Source of the DNA: Bog-473 sp036489775
GTDB lineage: Bacteria; Actinomycetota; Acidimicrobiia; Acidimicrobiales; RAAP-2
Reading direction: 5' to 3'
Assembly (NCBI GenBank): GCA_036489775.1
Contig: DASXFC010000001.1
Location: forward strand, 1 to 64,000
DNA length: 64,000 bases
The position numbers were made by a program, and so were the translations under genes. The notes beneath the pieces were generated by a model that was not told where the DNA came from, made no database searches, and saw only the letters and a program-made list of their open reading frames with translations. Below, piece after piece: positions 49,934 through 58,437 of this stretch. The first letter of the stretch is position 1, and each line of letters starts with the position of its first letter.

Positions 49934-51361
49934 CTACTCCTCTACGTTGCTCATGACGTGCTTGACCCGGGTGTAATCCTCGAGCCCGTACGCCGAAAGA
50001 TCTTTGCCATAGCCCGAGCGCTTGAACCCGCCGTGGGGCATCTCGGCGACCAGTGGGATGTGGGTGTTGATCCAGACACAGCCGAAGTCGAGATCTCGCG
50101 CCATGCGCATGGCCCGACCGTGGTCACGCGTCCAGACCGACGAAGCCAGCCCGTACTGCACACCATTGGCCCACTCGAGCGCTTCGGACTCGTCGGAGAA
50201 TTCCTGCACCGTGATGACCGGGCCGAAGACCTCCGACTGGATCATCTCGTCATCCTGGCGGAGCCCGGCCACCACCGTCGGCGCGAAGCAATAGCCACGC
50301 TGGCCCGACGGGCTGCCCCCGGTGAGGACGGCGGCATGGCTGGGAGTGCGATCGAGGAAGCCCCGCACCCGCTCGAGCTGCGTGGCGTTGTTCAGCGGCC
50401 CGTAGTCGGCGTCGGGATTGTCCGTTCCGCCCACCGTGGTCTGCTGCGCCTGCTCGACCAGGGCGGCCAGGAGGTCGCCGTGCATACGGGGTCCCGCCAA
50501 CACCCGGGTGGCCGCCGTGCAATCCTGCCCGGCATTGAAATAGCCGGCCACCGCGATGCCTTCGGCGGCGGCCTGCGCGTCGGCGTCGTCGAACACGATC
50601 ACCGGTGCCTTCCCGCCCAACTCGAGATGCACCCGCTTGAGCGTCGGCGCGGCGGCCGCAGCCACCTCCATGCCGGCACGCACCGATCCGGTCACCGACA
50701 CCATGGCGGGCACGTCGTGCGCCACCAGAGCCCGCCCGGTGTCGCGATCCCCGCAGACGACATTGAAGACCCCGGGAGGCAGGAACTCCGCCATGATCTC
50801 GGCCATGCGCAGCGTGGTGACGGGCGTGGTGTCCGACGGCTTGAGCACCATGGTGTTGCCGGCCGCCAGGGCCGGGGCGAACTTCCAGACGGCCATCATC
50901 ATCGGGTAGTTCCATGGGGTGACCGCGCCGCAGACCCCGATGGGCTCCCGGCGAATGAACGAGGTGTGGCCCGCCAGGTATTCGGTCGCCGCCAGGCCCT
51001 GCAGATGGCGGGCCGCGCCGGCGAAGAACCTGATCTGGTCGACCATGGGCGGGATCTCCTCCTCCATGGTCAGTTGGAAAGGTTTCCCCGTGTTCTCCGA
51101 CTCGAGAGCGACCAGCTCCTCAGCTCGGCTCTCGATGGCATCGGCGATGCGGAGCAGGGCCAGTGACCGCTCCGAGGGGGTCGTCCGGCGCCAACCCGTG
51201 AAGGCGATGGCCGCAACCCGCACAGCGTGGTCGACGTCGGCCGGGCCCGAGCAGGGTGCCTCGGCGAAGACCTCGCCGGTACTGGGGTCGACCAGTTCCA
51301 TCAGCGGGCCGTCCGAGGCATCGCACGGGCGTCCTCCGACGAAGTTCTGCAGGCGGCGCAA
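49934..51361 (-). CDS. Gamma-aminobutyraldehyde-type NAD-dependent aldehyde dehydrogenase
   Basis: 475-residue ALDH: RRLQNFVGGRPCDASDG N terminus, VTPWNYPMMMAVWKFAPALAAGNT, LELGGKAPVIVFDDAD with the Glu base, nucleophile Cys281 in NAGQDCTAATR, and C-terminal EMPHGGFKRSGYGKDLSAYGLEDYTRVKHV. The last stretch and the GQDCTAATR form are typical of PatD/PuuC-type gamma-aminobutyraldehyde dehydrogenases. The TTG at 51361 is chosen because an AAGGGAG ribosome site lies five bases upstream. Coupled to ald; divergent from an Lrp regulator and an aminotransferase. It would oxidise the aldehyde made by the aminotransferase or FAD oxidase. Confidence 0.9.
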   Translation of the reverse strand: MRRLQNFVGGRPCDASDGPLMELVDPSTGEVFAEAPCSGPADVDHAVRVAAIAFTGWRRTTPSERSLALLRIADAIESRAEELVALESENTGKPFQLTMEEEIPPMVDQIRFFAGAARHLQGLAATEYLAGHTSFIRREPIGVCGAVTPWNYPMMMAVWKFAPALAAGNTMVLKPSDTTPVTTLRMAEIMAEFLPPGVFNVVCGDRDTGRALVAHDVPAMVSVTGSVRAGMEVAAAAAPTLKRVHLELGGKAPVIVFDDADAQAAAEGIAVAGYFNAGQDCTAATRVLAGPRMHGDLLAALVEQAQQTTVGGTDNPDADYGPLNNATQLERVRGFLDRTPSHAAVLTGGSPSGQRGYCFAPTVVAGLRQDDEMIQSEVFGPVITVQEFSDESEALEWANGVQYGLASSVWTRDHGRAMRMARDLDFGCVWINTHIPLVAEMPHGGFKRSGYGKDLSAYGLEDYTRVKHVMSNVEE

Positions 51362-51461
51362 CGACACTCCCTTCGACGCGGGTTCCTGGTACAGAATCAC
51401 AGAGGAAGGGGGTATTCACAAGCGATTTCGCAACAGAACGTCCTCAAGACGCCGAATCTGC

Positions 51462-51489
51462 TTGACTCTGAGCCATTTTGTGACACAAT
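51462..51489 (+). promoter_or_regulatory. Promoter and palindrome ahead of the Lrp/AsnC gene
   Basis: TTGACT (51462-51467) and CACAAT (51484-51489) with 16 bases between them, in an AT-rich divergent region. A TTGTG-A-CACAA palindrome (51478-51488) covers the -10 box. This suits autoregulation by the Lrp-type protein encoded 43 bases downstream. A second small palindrome, GCGA-TT-TCGC, lies near 51421-51430, closer to the divergent dehydrogenase. Confidence 0.55.
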
Positions 51490-51531
51490 TTCGCCGATGC
51501 CCGGCGCAGGATCGGGCCCGTGAGGAGCACC

Positions 51532-52074
51532 ATGCCCGAGAGGGAGCAGGCAGGCCCCGAAGACGGCGAGCGGGCAGGCAATGGCGCACTCGACGCAGCG
51601 AACCGCTCCATCATCGAGGCGCTGCAACGGGATGGGCGCCAGCCCTACGGCGCCATCGCCGAATCGGTCGGCCTGTCCGAGGCCGCCGTCCGGCGACGAG
51701 TGCAGCGGCTCCGCGAGGACGGCATCATCCAAATCGTCGCCGTCACCGATCCGCTCCAGCTCGGGTTCACCCGCCAGGCCATGGTGGGGATCTCGGTCGA
51801 AGGTGATATCCGGCACGTGGCCGATCAACTCTCCGTACTGCCCGAAGTCGACTACGTCGTCATGTGCGCCGGCTCATTCGATCTTCTGGCCGAAGTCGTC
51901 TGCGAGGACGACGAGAGCCTGCTGACTCTCCTGAACGACCGCGTCCGGGCCATCCCGGGCGTGCGATCGACCGAAACCTTTCTCTACCTGAAACTGGCCA
52001 AACAGACCTACACCTGGGGCACCCGGGAAGAGGCTGCACCAAAACGGAGGCACGATGGACTCCCCCAACCCTGA
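51532..52074 (+). CDS. Lrp/AsnC-family transcriptional regulator
   Basis: 180-residue regulator: HTH LDAANRSIIEALQRDGRQPYGAIAESVGLSEAAVRRRVQRLREDGIIQIVAV at residues ~25-80, then the RAM ligand-binding domain (FTRQAMVGISVEGD, VDYVVMCAGSFDLLAEVVCEDDESL, VRSTETFLYLKLAKQTYTWG). ATG 51532 with AGGAG four bases upstream. It heads an operon with the aminotransferase (20-base overlap) and FAD oxidase. It likely senses an amino acid or amine and controls both divergent units. Confidence 0.92.
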   Translation: MPEREQAGPEDGERAGNGALDAANRSIIEALQRDGRQPYGAIAESVGLSEAAVRRRVQRLREDGIIQIVAVTDPLQLGFTRQAMVGISVEGDIRHVADQLSVLPEVDYVVMCAGSFDLLAEVVCEDDESLLTLLNDRVRAIPGVRSTETFLYLKLAKQTYTWGTREEAAPKRRHDGLPQP

Positions 52075-53434
52075 GAATTCGCAGCTGAGCGACCAAGCAC
52101 GAAGACATCTGTGGATGCACTTCAGCCGGTTGGCCACGTACGAGACCCATGAGGTGCCCGTCATCGTGCGCGGCGAAGGCGCCTACGTCTGGGACCAGCA
52201 CGGCAAGCGCTACCTCGACGGGCTGGCCGGCCTCTTCACTTCGCAGCTTGGTCACGGCCGGATGGAGTTGGCCGAAGCCGGGGCCAAGCAGGCCGGGACC
52301 CTGGCCTACTTCCCGCTGTGGACCTATGCCCACCCCCGCGCCATCGAGCTGGCCGAGCGAATCGCCAGCTACACACCAGGTGACCTGAACCGCGTCTTCT
52401 TCACGTCCGGCGGTTCGGAGGCCGTCGAGTCGGCCTGGAAGCTGGCGCGCCAGTACTTCCGGTTGATCGGTCAACCCCAGCGCACCAAAGTCATCAGCCG
52501 CTACATCGCCTATCACGGCACGACCATGGGCGCGCTGTCCATCACCGGCATTCCTGACCTCAAGACCCCCTTCGAGCCCCTGGTGCCCGGCGCGGTCAAG
52601 GTGGCCAACACCAACTTCTACCGGGCCCCTCTCTTCGCTGACGATGAGGTCGCCTTCGGCCGTTGGGCGGCCGACGAGATCGAGCGGGCCATCCTGCGCG
52701 AGGGCCCCAACACGGTGGCCGCCGTCTTCCTCGAGCCGGTGCAGAACGCCGGCGGCTGCTTCCCCCCGCCGCCTGGCTATTTCGAGCGGGTGCGGGAGAT
52801 CTGTCATCGCTACGGGGTGCTGCTCGTCTCCGACGAGGTGATCTGCGCCTTCGGTCGCCTGGGTCACTGGTTCGGATCGCTGCGCTACGACTACCAACCT
52901 GACATCATCACGGTGGCCAAGGGATTGACGTCGGGCTATGCACCGCTGGGCGCCATGATCGTGTCGGATCGCCTGGTTGAGCCCTTCCTCCAGGAAGGCG
53001 TGTCGTTCCTGCACGGCTTCACCTTCGCCGGGCACCCGGTCAGTTGTGCCGTTGCCCTGGCCAACCTCGATGTCTTCGAAGGCGAAGGGATCCTCCAGCA
53101 TGTCCGCTCGACCGAGGCCGACTTCCGCCGCACCCTCGAGTCGCTCTACGACCTGCCGATCGTGGGCAATGTGCGCGGCGACGGCTTCTTCTACGGGATC
53201 GAGCTGGTCAAGGACAAGGACACCCGGGAGTCGTTCAATGCGGAGGAATCAGAGCGTCTCTTGCGTGGCTACCTCTCCGGAGCCCTCTTCGAGGCCGGAC
53301 TGATCTGCCGCGCTGACGACCGGGGCGATCCGGTCGTGCAGCTGTCGCCGCCCTTGATCTGCGAACAAGCAGAGTTCGACGTCATGGCCTCCACCCTGCG
53401 CGAGGTGTTGAGCGAGGCGTGGCGCCGGATGTAG
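52055..53434 (+). CDS. Class III PLP aminotransferase (putrescine/omega-amino acid type)
   Basis: 459 residues. Landmarks: HEVPVIVRGEGAYVWDQHGKRYLDGLAGLF, FFTSGGSEAVESAWKLARQYF, AYHGTTMGALSITG, VFLEPVQNAGGCFPPP, SDEVICAFGRLG, and PLP Lys289 in TVAKGLTSGYAPLGA. The form is closest to the SpuC-like putrescine/beta-alanine:pyruvate aminotransferases. With pyruvate as acceptor it would yield alanine (used by Ald) and an aldehyde (used by the PatD-type dehydrogenase). It overlaps the regulator gene by 20 bases and the FAD oxidase gene by 16. Confidence 0.92.
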   Translation: MDSPNPENSQLSDQARRHLWMHFSRLATYETHEVPVIVRGEGAYVWDQHGKRYLDGLAGLFTSQLGHGRMELAEAGAKQAGTLAYFPLWTYAHPRAIELAERIASYTPGDLNRVFFTSGGSEAVESAWKLARQYFRLIGQPQRTKVISRYIAYHGTTMGALSITGIPDLKTPFEPLVPGAVKVANTNFYRAPLFADDEVAFGRWAADEIERAILREGPNTVAAVFLEPVQNAGGCFPPPPGYFERVREICHRYGVLLVSDEVICAFGRLGHWFGSLRYDYQPDIITVAKGLTSGYAPLGAMIVSDRLVEPFLQEGVSFLHGFTFAGHPVSCAVALANLDVFEGEGILQHVRSTEADFRRTLESLYDLPIVGNVRGDGFFYGIELVKDKDTRESFNAEESERLLRGYLSGALFEAGLICRADDRGDPVVQLSPPLICEQAEFDVMASTLREVLSEAWRRM

Positions 53435-54846
53435 GGGGCCACCCGGAGGGCACATCGGACTTCCGGTCGCTCTCCCTGTGGTGGGACGCCATCGAGAGCC
53501 CTCTGCCGGTCCGACCGCCGCTCCGGGGCGACCTCCAGACGGACGTGTGCATCGTGGGCGCCGGCTTCACCGGGCTGTGGACCGCTCATGGCCTGATCAG
53601 CGCCGATCCGACCCTGCGCGTCGCCGTCGTCGAAGCCGAGGTCGCCGGGTTCGGCGCATCGGGCCGCAATGGCGGCTGGTGCTCGGCGCTCTTCGCCACA
53701 TCCGATGCCGCGCTGGCTCGACGCCATGGATTCGAGGCCATGCTGGCCATGCGAGCGGCCATGCGCGAGACGGTCGATGTCGTGGGCGCCACGGCGGCGG
53801 CTGAGGGGATCGACTGTCACTTCACCAAAGGGGGCACGCTGACCGTGGCCCGCACTCCCGGCCAGCAAGCCCGGGCCGAGCACGAGCTGGCATCCGCTCG
53901 CCAACTGGGGCTGGGCCAAGAGGACCTGTGCTGGCTCGATCCCGATGAGACCCGGCGTCGCATCGGGATGGCGGGTGCCCTCGGTGCCACCTTCACCTCG
54001 CACTGCGCGGTCCTGCAGCCCGCCCTCCTGGCCCGGGGGCTGGCCGACGCCGTGACCAGACGTGGCGTCTCGCTGTTCGAAACCACGTCGGCGCTGGCCA
54101 TCGAGCCCCGGGCGGGTGACCGCGGTCCGCGGGTGCGGACGCCGCAAGGCACCGTGACCGCCGACGTGGTGGTGGAGGCAGTCGAAGCGTGGCGGCCCCG
54201 GCTGCGGGGCCGGCGCCGCACCGTCGTCCCGGTCTATTCCCTCATGGTGGCCACCGAGCCACTGCCGGCCTCGTTCTGGGCCGACACCGGCCTGCGCCAA
54301 CGCGAGACGTTCGCTGACTTCCGGCACACCATCATCTACGGACAGCGCACCGCTGATGACCGTCTCGCCTTCGGCGGGCGGGGCGCGCCCTACCACTACG
54401 GCTCGGCCGTCCGAGCGAGCTTCGACTCCGAACCGCACGTCCATGCCGCGCTGCGAGAGACCCTGGCCGAACTCTTCCCACCGGTCTCCGAGGTCCGCTT
54501 CACCCACGCCTGGGGTGGTCCCCTGGCCATCCCCCGCGACTGGCATCCCTCGGTGGGGTTCGACCACCGCTCCGGTCTGGCCTGGGCCGGTGGCTACGTG
54601 GGCGACGGGGTGGCCACGTCAAACCTGGCCGGCCGCACCCTGGCCGATCTCATCGTGGGCAGCGATTCGGACCTGACCCACCTCGCTTGGGTCAATCACC
54701 GCTCGAAGTCATGGGAGCCCGAGCCCTTGCGCTGGCTCGGTGTCAATGCCGGCTTGTGGACCATGCAGAGGGCGGACCGGCGGGAGACGCGGTCGGATCG
54801 TCCTGGCCGTCTGGCCGGCCGCCTGGGACGCCTGCTGGGAGAGTGA
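53419..54846 (+). CDS. FAD-dependent amine/amino-acid oxidase (DAO family, PuuB-like)
   Basis: 475-residue D-amino-acid-oxidase-fold flavoprotein. FAD Rossmann motif DVCIVGAGFTGLWTAHGL (residues ~42-59), GFGASGRNGGWCSA, and C-terminal FTHAWGGPLAIPRDWHPSVGF with GGYVGDGVATSNLAGRTLADLI. The GASGRNGG form is typical of PuuB/gamma-glutamylputrescine oxidase relatives. In this locus it could oxidise gamma-glutamylputrescine (made by the PuuA-like enzyme) or another amine. The GTG at 53419 lies within the end of the aminotransferase gene. The C-terminal ~35 residues are Arg-rich (RLAGRLGRLLGE) and unlike the family. Confidence 0.88.
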   Translation: MAPDVGGHPEGTSDFRSLSLWWDAIESPLPVRPPLRGDLQTDVCIVGAGFTGLWTAHGLISADPTLRVAVVEAEVAGFGASGRNGGWCSALFATSDAALARRHGFEAMLAMRAAMRETVDVVGATAAAEGIDCHFTKGGTLTVARTPGQQARAEHELASARQLGLGQEDLCWLDPDETRRRIGMAGALGATFTSHCAVLQPALLARGLADAVTRRGVSLFETTSALAIEPRAGDRGPRVRTPQGTVTADVVVEAVEAWRPRLRGRRRTVVPVYSLMVATEPLPASFWADTGLRQRETFADFRHTIIYGQRTADDRLAFGGRGAPYHYGSAVRASFDSEPHVHAALRETLAELFPPVSEVRFTHAWGGPLAIPRDWHPSVGFDHRSGLAWAGGYVGDGVATSNLAGRTLADLIVGSDSDLTHLAWVNHRSKSWEPEPLRWLGVNAGLWTMQRADRRETRSDRPGRLAGRLGRLLGE

Positions 54847-54855
54847 AGTGGCACA

Positions 54856-55317
54856 ATGCCCGGCGTGCACCGCACTCCGGGTGAGGCCATCACCGCCCTG
54901 ATCTACACCTACGCCGAACGCATCGATGCGGGTGATTTCGACGGCGTCGGCCAGGTCCTCGGCCACGCCACCTTGACCTTCGAGGGATTTGATGCGGCCG
55001 TCTCGGGTCCCGAGGCCGTCACGGCGCTCTATGAGCGAACGACCAGGCGCTTCGACAACGGCACGCCGCGCACCAAGCACATCATGACGAACGTCATCGT
55101 GGACGTCGCCGACGACGCGCTCAGTGCCTCCAGCCGCTCCACCTTCCTGGTCCTCCAAGCTGTTCCCGGCGAGTTCGCCCTGCAGCCGGTGATCGCCGGC
55201 CGTTACCGCCACACCTACTCGTGCGTGGCGGACCAGTGGCGCATCGATTCGATGCACATCATGATTGAGCTGATGGGAGACCTCAGCCACCACATGCTCT
55301 TCGACCTCCAACCATGA
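54856..55317 (+). CDS. NTF2/SnoaL-like protein
   Basis: 153-residue SnoaL_4-type protein: ITALIYTYAERIDAGDFDGVGQVLGHATLTFEG, GPEAVTALYERTTRRFDNGTPRTKHIMTNVIV, GRYRHTYSCVADQWRIDSMHI. It resembles the small beta-type subunits and isomerases of this fold. Stop overlaps the DUF2505 start (ATGA), so the two are coupled. Role unknown; position suggests the same transcript as the amine genes, nine bases after the FAD oxidase. Confidence 0.8.
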   Translation: MPGVHRTPGEAITALIYTYAERIDAGDFDGVGQVLGHATLTFEGFDAAVSGPEAVTALYERTTRRFDNGTPRTKHIMTNVIVDVADDALSASSRSTFLVLQAVPGEFALQPVIAGRYRHTYSCVADQWRIDSMHIMIELMGDLSHHMLFDLQP

Positions 55318-55808
55318 AGCTGACCCTGACCTACGACTGGACGTGCACGCCCCAGGAGTTCTGGCAGCTCTACTACGACCCCGACTTCGTGGTCCGGCTC
55401 TACCGGGAGGGTCTCGACGCCACCTCGGTGGAGGTGGTGTCCCAGACCGGCGACCTCTCCAGCGGGTTGGAACGGACCCTTCGTTACGGGCAGAAGCCCA
55501 ATGCCCCGGGTCCGGTTCGCCGGATCTTCGGCGAGGAGATCATCAGCACCGAAGTGAGCCGCTACGACCCGGCCACCCAGACCTCGACCTTCACGGTGAC
55601 GCCGGGCACGATGGGCGACAAGACACAGATCGCCGGCAGCATCGCGCTGCGCCGGGACGGAGACACCACCATCGAGACGTTCTCTCTCGAGGCGAAGGTG
55701 AAGATCTTCGGGGTGGGGCCGGTGGTCGAGCGTTTCATCGAGCACCAGGCCCGCGAGAGCCAGGAGAAGTCGGTCACCTTTATGCGGGGATCGCTGAACT
55801 CTCAATAA
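55314..55808 (+). CDS. DUF2505 domain-containing protein (SRPBCC-like)
   Basis: 164-residue actinobacterial protein of unknown function: MKLTLTYDWTCTPQEFWQLYYDPDFVVRLYREGLDAT, VTPGTMGDKTQIAGSIALRRDGDTTIETFSLEAKVKIFGVGPVVERFIEHQARESQ given in parts. The fold is the START/SRPBCC helix-grip type, which binds hydrophobic ligands. Coupled to the NTF2-like gene. Its 3' end overlaps the convergent cobQ gene by 29 bases. Confidence 0.85.
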   Translation: MKLTLTYDWTCTPQEFWQLYYDPDFVVRLYREGLDATSVEVVSQTGDLSSGLERTLRYGQKPNAPGPVRRIFGEEIISTEVSRYDPATQTSTFTVTPGTMGDKTQIAGSIALRRDGDTTIETFSLEAKVKIFGVGPVVERFIEHQARESQEKSVTFMRGSLNSQ

Positions 55809-57306
55809 TCCGCCACAGCGTGTCGAAGTCGAGCGCGTCGGCACAGGCATCGGCCACCCGGTCGATCTGGGACTGACGAGCCGCTTCGAAGGATCGACCC
55901 GAGGGTCGCCAGATCTTGCCCGCCTCCTGCGCCACCAGGGCCAGGAAGGCGTGGCGGAAGCCATCCGCTTCGAAGGCACCGTGCACGGCCGTCCCGAATA
56001 TCGGGAGTCCCGGGGCGCGCCCACTGGCCACGTCGTCACCGAACTCGCCGCCCACGGGATCGAGCCACCGCTGCCACGACGGGCCGGGCGCGGCCAGCCC
56101 GTGGTGGATCTCGTAGCCCTCGACCGGGTTCCCGACCTCGTCGCGGGCCTGGCGCAGGCGGGTCACCTTGTCGGTGGCGAAGGTCACGGTCAGATCGAGC
56201 CAGCCCAACCCATCGACCTCAGGCTGCGTGCTCTCGACCCCGCCGGGATCACAGATGCGGCGGCCGAGAATTTGGAAACCGCCGCAGATACCCAGGATCG
56301 CCGGTGGCCTGGGGCGGCGCCGTAGTGCCTCCAACGCATCAGCCAACCCGCCGGCGCGCATCCACTCGAGGTCGGCCACCGTTGACTTGGTTCCGGGCAG
56401 CACCACCAGATCGGGCTGTCCCAGCGCCGAGGGATGGCCCACGAAGCGCACGCGCACGCCTGGTTCGATCAACAAGGGGTCGAGATCGGTGAAGTTCGAC
56501 AACCGCGGGAAACGGATCACGGCCACATCGATGCCCTCGCCGTCGAACGATGCGGCGCCCTCGAGTGTGCGCAGGAGGTGATGCAGGGAATCTTCGGCGT
56601 CGAGCACCAACTCGGGCAGGTAGGGCACCACGCCGAGAGTGGGGACGCCGCAGCGCTGCTCGAGCTGCTCGGTGGCATCGCCCAGCAGCGCCTGGTCGCC
56701 CCGGAACATGTTGATGATGAAGCCCTTGACGCAGGCCCTGAGGTCCTCGGGCAGGATGGCCACAGTGCCGTAAAGATGGGCGAATACGCCACCGCGGTGG
56801 ATGTCGCCGACCACCACGGCCGGTATGCCGGCTCGTCGGGCCAAGCCGAGGTTGACGATGTCGTTGTCGAGCAGGTTGATCTCGGCCGGGCTGCCGGCGC
56901 CCTCGCAGATCACCACGTCGAATCGGTCGCGCAGCGAAGCCAGCGCACCGTCGACCACGTCGATCAACCGATCCTTGGAGCGCTGGTAGGGCGCGGCCTC
57001 CTGCACGCCCAAGGGGCGACCCATGAGCACCACTTGCGACGAGTGCTCACTGGTGGGCTTCAGCAGGACCGGGTTCATGGCTGCTTCGGCCGGCACCAGG
57101 GCGGCCCGAGCTTGCAGCCACTGGGCCCGGCCGATCTCGGCTCCTTCGGCGGTCACCATGGAGTTGAGCGACATGTTCTGACCCTTGAACGGGGCCACCG
57201 CCACCCCTTGACGGGCCAGCAGCCGGCAGAGCCCGGCGACCAGGGTGGACTTACCGGCGTCCGATGTGGTGCCACAGATCATGAGGGCACCGCACCGGGG
57301 TGTCAT
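55780..57306 (-). CDS. cobQ: Cobyric acid synthase CobQ
   Basis: Amidates four carboxylates of adenosyl-cobyrinate diamide in cobalamin synthesis, using glutamine and ATP. 508 residues: N-terminal MICGTTSDAGKSTLVAGLCRLLARQG P-loop-like domain with PFKGQNMSLNS, CEGAGSPAEINLLDNDIVNLGLAR, DIHRGGVFAHLYGT, and a C-terminal GATase domain with nucleophile Cys in LGICGGFQILGRRI and EIHHG. The ATG at 57306 is one base after the DMT transporter stop. No other cobalamin genes are in view, so it may serve salvage or a dispersed pathway. Confidence 0.96.
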   Translation of the reverse strand: MTPRCGALMICGTTSDAGKSTLVAGLCRLLARQGVAVAPFKGQNMSLNSMVTAEGAEIGRAQWLQARAALVPAEAAMNPVLLKPTSEHSSQVVLMGRPLGVQEAAPYQRSKDRLIDVVDGALASLRDRFDVVICEGAGSPAEINLLDNDIVNLGLARRAGIPAVVVGDIHRGGVFAHLYGTVAILPEDLRACVKGFIINMFRGDQALLGDATEQLEQRCGVPTLGVVPYLPELVLDAEDSLHHLLRTLEGAASFDGEGIDVAVIRFPRLSNFTDLDPLLIEPGVRVRFVGHPSALGQPDLVVLPGTKSTVADLEWMRAGGLADALEALRRRPRPPAILGICGGFQILGRRICDPGGVESTQPEVDGLGWLDLTVTFATDKVTRLRQARDEVGNPVEGYEIHHGLAAPGPSWQRWLDPVGGEFGDDVASGRAPGLPIFGTAVHGAFEADGFRHAFLALVAQEAGKIWRPSGRSFEAARQSQIDRVADACADALDFDTLWRIIESSAIPA

Positions 57307-57307
57307 C

Positions 57308-58213
57308 TCAGGCCACCGCGACGGGTCGCAGCCGCTCACCCTCGAGGGTGGACGCCGCCACCAACGGGGACTGGGCCAGCAGGAAGGCGCCCCCCAGCAT
57401 GACGGCCAGCGAGGCCACTTCGGCCGCGATGAAACCCGGGCCGCCGCGGAAGTGCTCGTCAAAGACGACGGTCCCGATGATGATGCTGACCACGGGATTG
57501 ACCATGACCATGGTGGCCCTCGATGCGGCGATCGGCCCGGCGTGCAGCGCGTTCTGGAGGAGGAAGAACCCGGCGGCTCCGGTGATCCCGATGGCGTAAG
57601 GCTCCCAGTGCGTAAAGACATGGCCCCATCCGCCGGTGACCAGAGTGGCGGTGGCCTTGGTCAGGCAGGCGTTGTAAGCGAACAGGGTGCCCGCGGCGGC
57701 CCCGAACGCGGTGGCTCTCCACCAGCGCGGCCCGAAGTGAGCGCCCACGACCAAGCCGATGGCCACCAGCCCGACCGCGATACTGGTCTCGGCCAGGGGT
57801 CGAGAGGCGGGAATGCCCTTCCCCAGCGCCGGGGCGGCACTGACGATGAAGGCGACCAAGCCGATGACGATGGCCGCCGAGCCCAGGCCTTCGCGCCAGC
57901 CCAGCGGTGTGCGAAACGCCACCTTGAGAATGACGATCACGTAGAGCAGGTCGAGGGTGAGGAGGGGTTGGACCACGGTCAGGTCGCCGAAGCGCAACGC
58001 TGAGGCCTGCAATCCGAAAGTCACCAACAGCAGGGCGAAGCCGAGCAGCCAGATGCCTCGGCGCAGGGCGTCAGTCAGCAGGCGCAAGCGCATCGTGTGC
58101 TCGGGCGGCGCCGCTTCCACCCCCATGCGCTGGAGCACCCCGCCGGCCGCGCTGGCCAGAGCCGCCAAAGCGGCGAGGACGTAGACCATGTCCAGTTCTA
58201 TCGCGGGTTGCAT
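57308..58213 (-). CDS. DMT-family (EamA) transporter
   Basis: 301-residue membrane protein with nine to ten hydrophobic helices in two EamA-like halves: MVYVLAALAALASAAGGVLQ, LRFGDLTVVQPLLTLDLLYVIVILKV, and SRATMVMVNPVVSIIIGTVVFDEHF. The motif near the end of each half (VVQPLL, VMVNPVVSIIIG) fits DMT exporters. Substrate unknown; a corrinoid-related role is only suggested by the coupled cobQ gene. Start ATG 58213 or 58189. Confidence 0.85.
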   Translation of the reverse strand: MQPAIELDMVYVLAALAALASAAGGVLQRMGVEAAPPEHTMRLRLLTDALRRGIWLLGFALLLVTFGLQASALRFGDLTVVQPLLTLDLLYVIVILKVAFRTPLGWREGLGSAAIVIGLVAFIVSAAPALGKGIPASRPLAETSIAVGLVAIGLVVGAHFGPRWWRATAFGAAAGTLFAYNACLTKATATLVTGGWGHVFTHWEPYAIGITGAAGFFLLQNALHAGPIAASRATMVMVNPVVSIIIGTVVFDEHFRGGPGFIAAEVASLAVMLGGAFLLAQSPLVAASTLEGERLRPVAVA

Positions 58214-58237
58214 TCACCCGCTGTTCATCGGAAACAC

Positions 58238-58266
58238 TTGACGTGGCCCCTCCCAGCCAACAAGGT
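58238..58266 (+). promoter_or_regulatory. Promoter of the NCS1 permease transcript
   Basis: TTGACG (58238-58243), 17 bases, CAAGGT (58261-58266). It would start transcription near 58273 and give a leader of about 165 bases. Confidence 0.5.
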
Positions 58267-58270
58267 GAGG

Positions 58271-58411
58271 GCGACAACCTTCGGTCGCGGACGCCAGGGA
58301 TCGCACCGAAACCGATTGAAGCGGGAGGCGCGGGACCGAGGGCTGCCTGGGGAGCATGGCGGCACCCTCCATCACGCACAGCCCGTTCATGACGGCCCGC
58401 CAAGGGCCGTC
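58271..58411 (+). ncRNA. Structured 5' leader of the NCS1 permease gene
   Basis: Three stem-loops are visible: GCGAC/GTCGC at 58271-58288; GAGGG-CTGCC pairing with GGCGG-CA-CCCTC at 58338-58369 (10 pairs with a 2-base bulge); and GACGGCCC-GCCAA-GGGCCGTC at 58391-58411 (8 perfect pairs). The last one ends 26 bases before the TTG start and just ahead of the GGGAGG ribosome site. A leader of this size and structure ahead of a nucleobase transporter looks like a cis-regulatory RNA, but it matches no riboswitch consensus that I can recall. Function not shown. Confidence 0.5.
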
Positions 58412-58437
58412 GAGGCGACCACAAGGGAGGCAGGGCG

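Noticed and set aside
58214..58437. Known riboswitch (TPP, guanidine-I/ykkC or purine class) ahead of the NCS1 permease
   Set aside because: None of the conserved motifs of these classes could be found; kept only as an unclassified structured leader.
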